Positions 1 to 6,063 of a stretch of 16,785 bases of DNA are shown here, piece by piece. Position 1 is the stretch's first letter. The number at the start of each line of letters is the position of its first letter. Below the pieces are notes generated by a model that was not told the DNA's origin, did no database searches, and saw only the letters and a program-made list of their open reading frames with translations. Origin of the DNA: an uncultured Collinsella sp. (GTDB taxonomy: Bacteria > Actinomycetota > Coriobacteriia > Coriobacteriales > Coriobacteriaceae); contig UQKV01000047.1 in assembly GCA_900541665.1 (NCBI GenBank), positions 1 through 16,785 of the forward strand. The letters run 5' to 3'. The translations under genes and the position numbers were made by a program.

Positions 1-36
1 CCCCCGCTGCGCACTACGTGCGGCGGGGGTTCTTTC
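1..36 (+). terminator. Intrinsic terminator of a gene left of the window
   Basis: Bases 1-12 pair with 18-29 (12 pairs, two of them G-T wobbles) around the 5-base loop ACTAC, and a T-rich run (TTCTTTC) follows. This is the shape of a rho-independent terminator read on the plus strand. The left arm begins at the window edge, so the stem may be longer. It implies a plus-strand gene ending just outside the window. Confidence 0.7.
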
Positions 37-37
37 G

Positions 38-360
38 TCCTGCGGAGTGTCCGCGAAGGTCAGCCCTCAGATCCTGCTACGACTACGTCCTCGGATTGTG
101 TGGGCGGATGAAGGACGTAGTTGGTCGGGTATTCCGTTCCCTTCGCTGTTTCGCGGCTTTGCCGCGAAACCACGCGTTACTTTGGGAAAGGGCTGGGGAC
201 TTGGTCGTTACCGCCTTTTATCCCTTTGCTTTTTCGCGCCTTTGGCGCGAAACGCGCAGCGCTATGGAGAGGGCTGGGGACGCTGCCGCGTGCGTCTCCA
301 GTCCTCTGATTGCCACTTTGGGTCCCGTGGCGGGACATTGTTGGTGCTGCCTGGTTGTTT
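38..360. other. Non-coding, hairpin-rich intergenic stretch
   Basis: About 320 bases between a plus-strand terminator and the 3' end of a minus-strand gene. No frame here has a convincing ribosome site or protein-like composition. The stretch holds at least four palindromes: 82-91 with 112-121 (10 perfect pairs, 20-base loop), 148-157 with 161-170, 232-240 with 244-252, and 322-327 with 331-336. The second and third belong to a duplicated unit listed separately. Function is unknown; a structured RNA or a cluster of extragenic palindromes are both possible. Confidence 0.5.
139..281. repeat. Two diverged tandem copies of a hairpin unit
   Basis: Copy A (139-200) and copy B (222-281) share a layout: a CCCTTYGCT start, a 9-bp hairpin TTTCGCGGC/GCCGCGAAA in A and TTTCGCGCC/GGCGCGAAA in B with a TTT loop, then AGGGCTGGGGAC (189-200 and 270-281). 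The one stem difference is compensated: a G-C pair in A is C-G in B, so pairing is kept although the sequence changed. This looks like a duplicated extragenic palindrome or structured RNA element. Copy number elsewhere in the genome cannot be judged from here. Confidence 0.55.
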
Positions 361-885
361 TTATCTTGTCTCGCCGCTCTCTGTGCGTAGGCGGTAGCCG
401 TGGACGAGGTCGCTAATAGCCGGCCAGGGAATCTGGCGGTCGACCCAAAATTGGAGCTGGACCAGATAGCGCTCGGTGGCGCGGGTGAGGGCCGCGAACT
501 GTTCGTGAGTCTCAACCTGGGCGTAGAGGTCGCGGCTGTGGGCGAGGATTGCCGTCGTGTCATCCATTTTGCCGGTGACGTCGAAGGCGCCCGAGAACCA
601 GTCGCACAGGCGTGCGGCACTGTTTTTGATCGTTGCGAGGTCGGCGGTGCCGTCGTTGGCGTTTTCGTTGGCCTGGGCTCGCAGGAGGGAGAGGGCGTCG
701 GCGGCGTTCATGCAGTAACCGACGGTGAAGTTCCAGACGGCGAATTCGCGGCCGGTGTCGAGCTTGCGGCGGCGCATGTAGTCGATGTCACGCGGTTCCT
801 CGAGCATCATTTGATCGGCGAGGGCTTCAAGTGCAGTGGCGTACTCGGCAAGGTCGAGTGTGAGCAGGGTGTTGATATCCATCAT
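361..885 (-). CDS. Hypothetical helical protein, second gene of a two-gene operon
   Basis: A 174-residue protein that I do not recognise. It looks all-alpha: no signal peptide, no membrane segment, many Ala/Leu/Glu/Asp, and several aromatic patches (FAVWNFTVGYC at about 48-58, WFSGAF at 96-101, the QFWVDRQIPWPAI region at 145-157). The start is ATG at 885, because GGAGG at 893-897, inside the end of the upstream gene, lies 7 bases away; a second ATG follows directly at 882. Only 2 bases separate it from the DUF3830-like gene upstream, so the two are almost certainly co-transcribed. No terminator with a T-run is obvious downstream, although a short palindrome lies at 322-336. It may act with its neighbour, but nothing in the sequence gives a reaction. 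Confidence 0.75.
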   Translation of the reverse strand: MMDINTLLTLDLAEYATALEALADQMMLEEPRDIDYMRRRKLDTGREFAVWNFTVGYCMNAADALSLLRAQANENANDGTADLATIKNSAARLCDWFSGAFDVTGKMDDTTAILAHSRDLYAQVETHEQFAALTRATERYLVQLQFWVDRQIPWPAISDLVHGYRLRTESGETR

Positions 886-887
886 CT

Positions 888-1304
888 TTAGGCCTCCGTT
901 TCGATCTCGACGATTTCGTTTTTAATGTACATGCCCTGGTTGTCCCAGACATTGCGGCAGGCGGCGGCAAAACGCTCGCGGTCGGCTTCGCAGATGCGGG
1001 CGAACATGTTGCAGGTGCCAAAGGGCTCGCACACGTCAAAGAAGATGCAGATTGACGACCATCCGCCATACCAGCTCACGGCGCCCGCTGGCTCGTGAAA
1101 GACGGGGTTCTCGATGTGCTCGTAATTGGCGATGGGGCCCGAGACAGGATACGTCACCTCGGCATCGCAGATCTTGGCCGAAAAGATACGTGACTCGACT
1201 GGACAGGATGATTCGAACAGCTTGCATGCCTCGGGAGCCTTGTCCCAGAGCATGTCGGCGAGAAACGTCTCGCCATTCAGCGTGATCTTGAGCATTTTTG
1301 TCAT
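888..1304 (-). CDS. DUF3830 / cyclophilin-like fold protein
   Basis: A 138-residue soluble protein resembling the DUF3830 (PF12903) cyclophilin-like beta-barrel family. Visible family features are an N-terminal strand (MLKITLNGETFLADML), the D-x-A-P-E-A-C helix start, a P-V-E-S-R-I-F-S-A segment, an EN-x-V-F-H-E-P-A-G turn, and a closing GTCNMFARI stretch. ATG at 1304 is chosen because AGGAGG (1313-1318) is 8 bases upstream. The frame is open further upstream to 1391, but that extension has only a GTG start and no ribosome site. Homologues are often seen near ureide, hydantoin or amide catabolism genes, but the molecular role of the family is poorly known. Here it heads an operon with a hypothetical gene and is divergent from carbamate kinase. 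Family call is moderate; function is not assigned. Confidence 0.75.
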   Translation of the reverse strand: MTKMLKITLNGETFLADMLWDKAPEACKLFESSCPVESRIFSAKICDAEVTYPVSGPIANYEHIENPVFHEPAGAVSWYGGWSSICIFFDVCEPFGTCNMFARICEADRERFAAACRNVWDNQGMYIKNEIVEIETEA

Positions 1305-1906
1305 AGTAAGGACCTCCTCAATCCGTCGCTCAAGGGGTTCGCTGGCGGATAAGGAGAAGACAGCAGCGGGGTCGCCGAACCCAAACTTCACGACAAATCT
1401 CTGTCGCCCCAGCCCGCGCTGTTCTTCGCTAAAGTACCATGCAGCAATTGCGCGCGCAATATCAGTTTTTGATTTTCTGGAAGCGGCAACCGACGAGACG
1501 GCTCGCCGGCTGCCGGCTGACGCGCGGCAAAGGCACTCGTCTATTCTTTAAGTTGGATGAAAAACGCCATGTTATTGCAGGGCTGCATACTCGTCCAATA
1601 AGTGCATAGAATCTCGTATAGTGCGAGTAAGACTTTGCGCTGACTGTTTTATGTTTAGCAAAGATATAGTTTGCATAATCTGGTCTAATCCCTGCTCTAT
1701 TAAAATAAAGTTGCACGTAAATGACGTAGATATGCTTGAGCTGGGGTTCTGTACGCTGAGCGGATAAAAACGACCGTTCACCGTTCAACTATTTTCAAAA
1801 TGAATAAAATGAGCGATAAAGAGAATATAAACCTTAATAAACTCGCGTATTGCACGGGCGCGGGTTATTAATGGGTTGTAGGCCTTTTACAGAAAGGATT
1901 CCAGCA
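1305..1906. promoter_or_regulatory. Long divergent intergenic region, AT-rich on its right side
   Basis: Some 600 bases separate the minus-strand DUF3830 operon from plus-strand arcC, so promoters for both should lie here. Composition shifts sharply: 1305-1550 is GC-rich like the genes, whereas about 1555-1850 is AT-rich. Visible elements are an inverted repeat 1335-1341/1376-1382 in the probable DUF3830 leader, a perfect 14-base palindrome ATTGCGCGCGCAAT at 1447-1460, GCAAA-7 bases-TTTGC at 1658-1674, and a tandem CCGTTCA pair at 1774-1787. I found no well-spaced -35/-10 pair with confidence. Two short minus-strand frames in the AT-rich part have no ribosome site and are not called as genes. 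Confidence 0.4.
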
Positions 1907-2869
1907 ATGTCTAAGCCTCTTGGCAAGCCCGATCGTATTGTCGTCGCCCTTGGCGGCAACGCCCTCGGCAACAATCCCGTTGAGCAGATCGAGGCCGTGA
2001 GCAACACCGCTCACGCTCTTCTCGGCCTGATCGAGCAGGGCAACGAGATCATCATCACCCACGGCAACGGCCCGCAGGTCGGCATGATCCAGAACGCCTT
2101 CGCCGCCGCCCACGACGCCATCGGCACCCCCGAGATGCCGCTGCCCGAGTGCGGCGCCATGTCCCAGGGCTACATCGGCTATCACCTGCAGCAGGGCATT
2201 GGCCGCGAGATGCACAAGCGCTATAAGCGTTGGCACGCCGCAACCGTCGTCACCCAGATCGAGTGCGACCCGGACGATCCTGCGTTCAAGAACCCGACCA
2301 AGCCGATTGGCCCCTTCTACACCGAGGAGCAGGCCAAGGAGTTCATGGCCGAGGATCCTTCCAAGGTCTTCGTCGAGGATTCCGGCCGCGGCTGGCGTCG
2401 CGTCGTCGCTTCCCCCGATCCCAAGAAGATCGTCGAGGCTGACTCCATCCTCAACCTGCTCGACAACGAGTTCATCGTCATCGCCTGCGGTGGCGGCGGC
2501 ATCCCCGTCGTCCGCGACTACGAGAACAAGGGCTGCTACAAGGGCGTCCCCGCCGTCATCGACAAGGACCTGGGCGGCGAGCTGCTGGCCGAGGACTGCG
2601 ACGCTGACGTTCTGTTCCTGCTGACCGCCGTTGAGCATGTCGCCATCAACTTTGGTAAGCCCAACCAGGAGGAGCTCGAGGACATCACCGCCGACGAGGC
2701 CGAGCGCCTGGCCGACGAGGGCCAGTTCGGCAAGGGTTCCATGGAGCCCAAGGTCCGCGCCGCCATCAAGTTCGCCCGTTCCCGCAAGGGCCGTACCTGC
2801 ATCATCGGCGCTCTGGACAAGGCCGCCGAGACCATGGCCGGCCTCTCCGGCACCCGCATCCACGAGTAG
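1907..2869 (+). CDS. arcC: Carbamate kinase
   Basis: A 320-residue cytoplasmic enzyme of the amino-acid kinase fold (PF00696), close to the usual 310 residues. It interconverts carbamoyl phosphate + ADP and carbamate + ATP, the ATP-yielding last step of arginine deiminase, agmatine or ureide fermentation. Visible motifs are ALGGNAL (14-20), THGNGPQVG (51-59), GWRRVVASPDP (162-172), ACGGGGIPV (193-201), VIDKDL (217-222) and GSMEPKV (277-283). ATG at 1907 is chosen because AAAGGA (1893-1898) sits 8 bases upstream and the family motif starts soon after; the frame upstream has no such site. No arginine deiminase or ornithine carbamoyltransferase gene is in the window, so the source of carbamoyl phosphate is unknown. 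It is monocistronic, ending in its own terminator. Codons are strongly C/G-ended, suggesting high expression. Confidence 0.95.
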   Translation: MSKPLGKPDRIVVALGGNALGNNPVEQIEAVSNTAHALLGLIEQGNEIIITHGNGPQVGMIQNAFAAAHDAIGTPEMPLPECGAMSQGYIGYHLQQGIGREMHKRYKRWHAATVVTQIECDPDDPAFKNPTKPIGPFYTEEQAKEFMAEDPSKVFVEDSGRGWRRVVASPDPKKIVEADSILNLLDNEFIVIACGGGGIPVVRDYENKGCYKGVPAVIDKDLGGELLAEDCDADVLFLLTAVEHVAINFGKPNQEELEDITADEAERLADEGQFGKGSMEPKVRAAIKFARSRKGRTCIIGALDKAAETMAGLSGTRIHE

Positions 2870-2935
2870 TCTCTACTCTGTTGCCTCTCTCGTGGGCGCC
2901 AGGCAAGACGCCCGCAAACTAGCCTCTCTTCATGA

Positions 2936-2968
2936 GCCCCGCAGTCCGCTCCGACTGCGGGGCTTTTG
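2936..2968 (+). terminator. Intrinsic terminator after arcC
   Basis: GCCCCGCAGTC (2936-2946) pairs perfectly with 2953-2963 around a 6-base loop and is followed by TTTTGCT. The 11-bp stem begins 67 bases after the arcC stop. There is no T-run on the other strand, so it acts on arcC and not on the convergent peptidase gene. Confidence 0.9.
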
Positions 2969-2976
2969 CTATTCAC

Positions 2977-3089
2977 CTAGTCATTGGGAACCCGGCACTT
3001 GGGGACGTTCCTTTCCTGCCGGCAGCTTGGGACAGTCCTTAAAGGCTGTCCCCAACGACCACTCATTTAAGTCTGTCCCCAATGACTAG
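2977..3089. repeat. REP/BIME-like palindromic element
   Basis: A 113-base element bounded by a perfect 12-base inverted repeat, CTAGTCATTGGG (2977-2988) and CCCAATGACTAG (3078-3089). Inside are CCGGCA...TGCCGG pairing (2992-2997 with 3017-3022), a hairpin of TTGGGACAG (3027-3035) with CTGTCCCCAA (3046-3055), and two direct copies of CTGTCCCCAAYGAC (3046-3059, 3073-3086). The TTGGGGACGTTCCTTT core at 2999-3014 resembles extragenic repeats associated with REP-type tyrosine transposases (RAYT); that link is from memory of such repeats, not shown here. No transposase gene is present. The right end contains the stop codon of the minus-strand peptidase gene. Confidence 0.6.
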
Positions 3090-4120
3090 TAGTAGGCCCA
3101 CATGGCTTCGACTTCGTTAAGGACTTCTACGACGCCCCAGCGGCGGACGCTGCGGCTGGCCGAGTTGGGGTCGTAGACGCCAATCTGGTCGGCGTCGTCA
3201 ATACCGTAAAGCACAATGTAGTGGCCCACGTTGGTAAAGGTGCCCGGCCGAACGGCGGCGATGATGGGCGCTCCCGAACGCAGCGCCTGAGTCATCGAGT
3301 CGCGATCGTTATGGAGCTCCGTTCCGTTAAGTCCCAACTGCCACGCGCCACTCGTCATAAACGACCATTCGGTCGCACCGGTGGGGGCGTAATTGCCCGC
3401 CTCGGAAAGCGCGCACATATCGACGGGGGTCATATTGGTGCGTCCCGTCTTAAAGATGTAGACCATGGTGAGGCACGTAGGCCCGCAGGCATTTTGGCGG
3501 ATGGTGCCGCCGGCGTAAGGCAGCTCCGACCACGCAGGGTCGATCTGATAGATATGGGGCATCGTGCCGGCTTGCCATTGCGAGCGCGGGGTCGAAAAGG
3601 CGAAAGAATAACCGGGCGCGACGGGGGCCTTGAGCAGCTTGTCCTCGGCGGTGGGTTGGAGACCGGCCGAGCCGTGGAACATACAGGAGCTCATAAGCAC
3701 AAAGACCAGACAGGTGAGGATAGAGCACAGTGCGAGGCGAAGTCGACGGGCCGGCAGGGCGGGGGCATTCACGTGCGATGTCGAGCGGTAAGGCTTGCCG
3801 TCGCGTCCACCTTGGGGATGCGAAAAGAAGCGGTTGAGATGGATGCCGGGCTGACGTGCGCCGTTGCGGCGTTGTTGCGGAACCTCGGCCTGGCGCTGTC
3901 GAGTGCGCGCGCCCAAGCGGCCATCTTGCTGCGCGCTTGTGCTCGTGCTCGGACGACCACTCTGCCGCGTTCTGCTTGCCTGCTGCCGAGACGAAGGCCT
4001 GGGTTGCTCTTGAGGACGTTGCGGATTGCTGCTCGTGGCACTTCTGGGCGTCGGCGTGGTACGGCCAGCAAGGCGAACGCTTTGTCGCCGTTGATCACCG
4101 TCGTTGTATCCGTATGCCAT
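3086..4120 (-). CDS. Membrane-anchored C39-like cysteine peptidase
   Basis: A 344-residue protein in three parts. Residues 1-126 are a disordered, strongly basic Arg/Gln/Ser/Pro/Thr-rich tail with very few acidic residues. Residues 127-147 form one hydrophobic segment ending MSSC, which looks like a signal anchor, or just possibly a poor lipobox at Cys146. Residues 186-344 are a papain-like C39_2-type domain (PF13529) with the expected catalytic set: Gln209 and Cys212 in QNACGPTC, His300 in VGHYIVLYG, Asp317 in YDPNS. The catalytic domain should therefore face outside. ATG at 4120 has AAGGCGG (4126-4132) upstream. Likely substrates are cell-wall peptides or extracellular proteins, but specificity cannot be told. 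It stands alone, convergent with arcC, and its TAG stop lies inside a palindromic element. The peptidase call is good; the topology is inferred. Confidence 0.85.
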   Translation of the reverse strand: MAYGYNDGDQRRQSVRLAGRTTPTPRSATSSNPQRPQEQPRPSSRQQASRTRQSGRPSTSTSAQQDGRLGARTRQRQAEVPQQRRNGARQPGIHLNRFFSHPQGGRDGKPYRSTSHVNAPALPARRLRLALCSILTCLVFVLMSSCMFHGSAGLQPTAEDKLLKAPVAPGYSFAFSTPRSQWQAGTMPHIYQIDPAWSELPYAGGTIRQNACGPTCLTMVYIFKTGRTNMTPVDMCALSEAGNYAPTGATEWSFMTSGAWQLGLNGTELHNDRDSMTQALRSGAPIIAAVRPGTFTNVGHYIVLYGIDDADQIGVYDPNSASRSVRRWGVVEVLNEVEAMWAYY

Positions 4121-4480
4121 TCGTACCGCCTTGTCTCATGTATAACCTGTCCATCCTACAAAAAAGATGTGCAACAAATGGGTCTGCGCGTCAAAAGCTC
4201 GGTAAACGGTACGAAAGGCGCAAAACACACGGCCTCAAAAACATCTCTATATGCGTCCGATGAGCGTACGCCCGTCGGACGGGCGGCAACAATGAGCGGC
4301 AAACCGTGCCGTTCGTCCCAAAAACAGCGCCGCTCGTTTTGCAGTTCTGCCTTCGGTCGAGCTACAAGCGGAGCTGCTGCGCCAAGGCCGTATCTTAAAG
4401 CCACGAAATAAAAGAGCGCGGCAAAACAGACCGCGCAAGGGGTGACGTCAAGGGGCGTCAAAAAGGAAAGGAGGGGAACA
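4121..4480. other. Intergenic region between divergent peptidase and permease genes
   Basis: About 360 bases with no supportable gene; it must carry promoters for the minus-strand peptidase and plus-strand permease. Visible are CGTCCGA (4254-4260) paired with TCGGACG (4275-4281), a GCGCGG/CCGCGC hairpin near 4415-4435, and GACG/CGTC pairing just before the permease ribosome site. On the minus strand TTATAC (about 4140-4145) could be a -10 for the peptidase, but no matching -35 is evident. A minus-strand open frame runs through (4156-4737) and overlaps the permease; it has no ribosome site and is rejected as a gene. Confidence 0.4.
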
Positions 4481-5932
4481 ATGGCGGACAAGAACGCAGA
4501 AGTTGCAGTCGAGGATAACGGCGGCATGAAGAAAACGCTTTCGCTCTGGAACTTCTTCACCATCGGTTTCGGTGCCATCATCGGTACCGGTTGGGTTCTG
4601 CAGGTCGGCGACTGGATGGTCGTGGGCGGCGGTCCCGTTCCCGCTATGATCGCATTCCTCTTGGGTGCAATCTTCCTCGTGCCCGTCGGAGCTGTTTTCG
4701 GTGAGCTCACGGCTGCTATCCCCATCTCGGGCGGCATCGTCGAGTATGTCGATCGTAGCTTTGGCCGTACGCTGAGCTACATCACCGGTTGGCTTTTGGC
4801 CCTGGGCAACGGCATCCTGTGCCCGTGGGAGGCCATCGCTATTTCGACCCTCGTGTCCGAGATGTTCGGCAGCCTGCCCGGTCTTGAGTGGCTGCGCGCC
4901 GTCAAGCTCTACACCATCCTGGGCGCCGACGTTTACCTGTTCCCGACGCTGATCGCGCTCGGCTTCGCAGCCTACGTCATCTTCCTCAACTTCCGCGGCG
5001 CCAGCTCGGCCGCCAAGCTCCAGGCCTTCCTGACCAAGGCCCTGCTCTGCGGCATGCTGCTCGCCATGGGCGTCTCGCTGTTCACCGGCTCGCCGGACAA
5101 CGCCATGCCCGTGTTCTCCCAGGTCACCGGCGCTGGCGGCGGCAAGGCCGCTACCGAGGGCGCCAGCCTGTTCGCCGGCATCGTGTCGGTCCTGGTTCTG
5201 ACCCCGTTCTTCTACGCCGGTTTCGACACCATTCCTCAGCAGGCTGAGGAGGCAGCCGAGGGCCTCAACTGGAACAAGTTCGGCAAGATCATCTCCCTGG
5301 CCCTGCTGGCCGCCGGCGGCTTCTACATGGTCTGCATCTACTCGTTCGGCACCATCCTCGACTGGCATGAGTTTGTTAAGAGCCCGGTTCCCGCGCTTGC
5401 CTGCCTCAAGGGCATCAACATGCTCCTGTACCTGGCCATGCTCGTCATCGCCACGCTTGGACCCATGGGCCCGATGAACTCCTTCTACGGCGCCACGAGC
5501 CGCATCATGCTCGCCATGGGCCGCAAGGGCCAACTGCCCGAGAAGTTCGCCGAGGTCGACCCCAAGTCCGGCGCTCCCAAGCTCGCCTGCGTCGTTCTGG
5601 GCGTTATCACCGTCATCGGTCCGTTCCTGGGCAAGAACATGCTCATCCCTCTGACCAACGTGTCGGCTCTCGCCTTCATCTTCTCCTGCGGTATGGTCGC
5701 CCTCGCCTGCCTGCGCATGCGCTTCACCGAGCCCGACCTGCCTCGTCCCTACGAGGTGCCCGGCGGCAAGTTTGGCATCGGCCTCGCTATCGCTGCCTGC
5801 GCCATCATCATCGGCCTGCTCGTGATTCCGTTCTCTCCCGCCTCCCTCAACATGGTGGAGTGGAGCATCGTGATCGGCTGGTTGGCTATTGGCCTGGCTC
5901 TCATGGCTTTCACCAATTCCCGCAAAAAGTAA
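4481..5932 (+). CDS. APC-family amino acid/amine permease
   Basis: A 483-residue inner-membrane transporter of the amino acid-polyamine-organocation superfamily (AA_permease_2, PF13520), with about 12 hydrophobic segments. The first broken helix carries GAIIGTGW (31-38), the glycine-rich loop that binds the substrate carboxylate/amino group in this family. FYAGFDTIPQQAEE (244-257) is the conserved helix 6 region, and RIMLAMGRKGQLP (341-353) the usual cytoplasmic loop. ATG at 4481 is set by a strong AAGGAGG (4468-4474) 6 bases upstream; the longer frame from 4442 is not needed. It is followed after 131 bases, with no T-tailed terminator between, by an amidohydrolase gene, so the pair probably imports and hydrolyses one substrate. 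Which amino acid or amine is carried cannot be read from the sequence. Confidence 0.92.
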   Translation: MADKNAEVAVEDNGGMKKTLSLWNFFTIGFGAIIGTGWVLQVGDWMVVGGGPVPAMIAFLLGAIFLVPVGAVFGELTAAIPISGGIVEYVDRSFGRTLSYITGWLLALGNGILCPWEAIAISTLVSEMFGSLPGLEWLRAVKLYTILGADVYLFPTLIALGFAAYVIFLNFRGASSAAKLQAFLTKALLCGMLLAMGVSLFTGSPDNAMPVFSQVTGAGGGKAATEGASLFAGIVSVLVLTPFFYAGFDTIPQQAEEAAEGLNWNKFGKIISLALLAAGGFYMVCIYSFGTILDWHEFVKSPVPALACLKGINMLLYLAMLVIATLGPMGPMNSFYGATSRIMLAMGRKGQLPEKFAEVDPKSGAPKLACVVLGVITVIGPFLGKNMLIPLTNVSALAFIFSCGMVALACLRMRFTEPDLPRPYEVPGGKFGIGLAIAACAIIIGLLVIPFSPASLNMVEWSIVIGWLAIGLALMAFTNSRKK

Positions 5933-5952
5933 CGCCTAGCCGGGGCGGATCG

Positions 5953-5981
5953 GGTGCGCGGTATCCTCTCTCCCGCGCACC
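5953..5981 (+). other. Intercistronic hairpin between permease and amidohydrolase
   Basis: GGTGCGCGG (5953-5961) pairs perfectly with CCGCGCACC (5973-5981) around an 11-base loop. No T-run follows, so it is unlikely to terminate; it could protect the 3' end of permease mRNA or moderate read-through. Two further palindromes lie closer to the next gene: GAGGCC/GGCCTC (6010-6015/6028-6033) and TATGGATCCATA (6042-6053), the latter touching the ribosome site. Confidence 0.5.
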
Positions 5982-6063
5982 GAACCCGGCACCACTTGGG
6001 TAGCTTTGTGAGGCCTTAACCCAACACGGCCTCGCCCACTATATGGATCCATAAGGAGGAACC

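Noticed and set aside
139..281. CRISPR-like array from the repeated hairpins
   Set aside because: Only two units, imperfect, with no uniform repeat-spacer pattern and no cas gene in the window.
400..891. Plus-strand frame of 163 codons opposite the hypothetical gene
   Set aside because: No ribosome site, Val/Gly/Glu-rich shadow composition; the minus-strand gene has tight operon spacing and a good GGAGG.
1462..1788. Two overlapping minus-strand frames (108 and 69 codons) in the AT-rich gap
   Set aside because: No ribosome site, overlapping one another in different frames, and no recognisable domain; stop-poor by chance is adequate.
1796..1825. Possible ArgR-type operator (TGAATAAAATGA) upstream of arcC
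   Set aside because: Only one side resembles an arginine box; the palindromic other half is missing.
1868..2863. Open frame of 331 codons on the minus strand across arcC
   Set aside because: It mirrors the C/G-ended third positions of arcC, has Gly/Ala/Val/Asp/Leu-heavy composition and no ribosome site; carbamate kinase motifs on the plus strand are complete.
4448..5533. Open frame of 361 codons on the minus strand across the permease
   Set aside because: Hydrophilic Gly/Glu/His/Asp-rich composition typical of the reverse of a membrane protein gene; no start signal.
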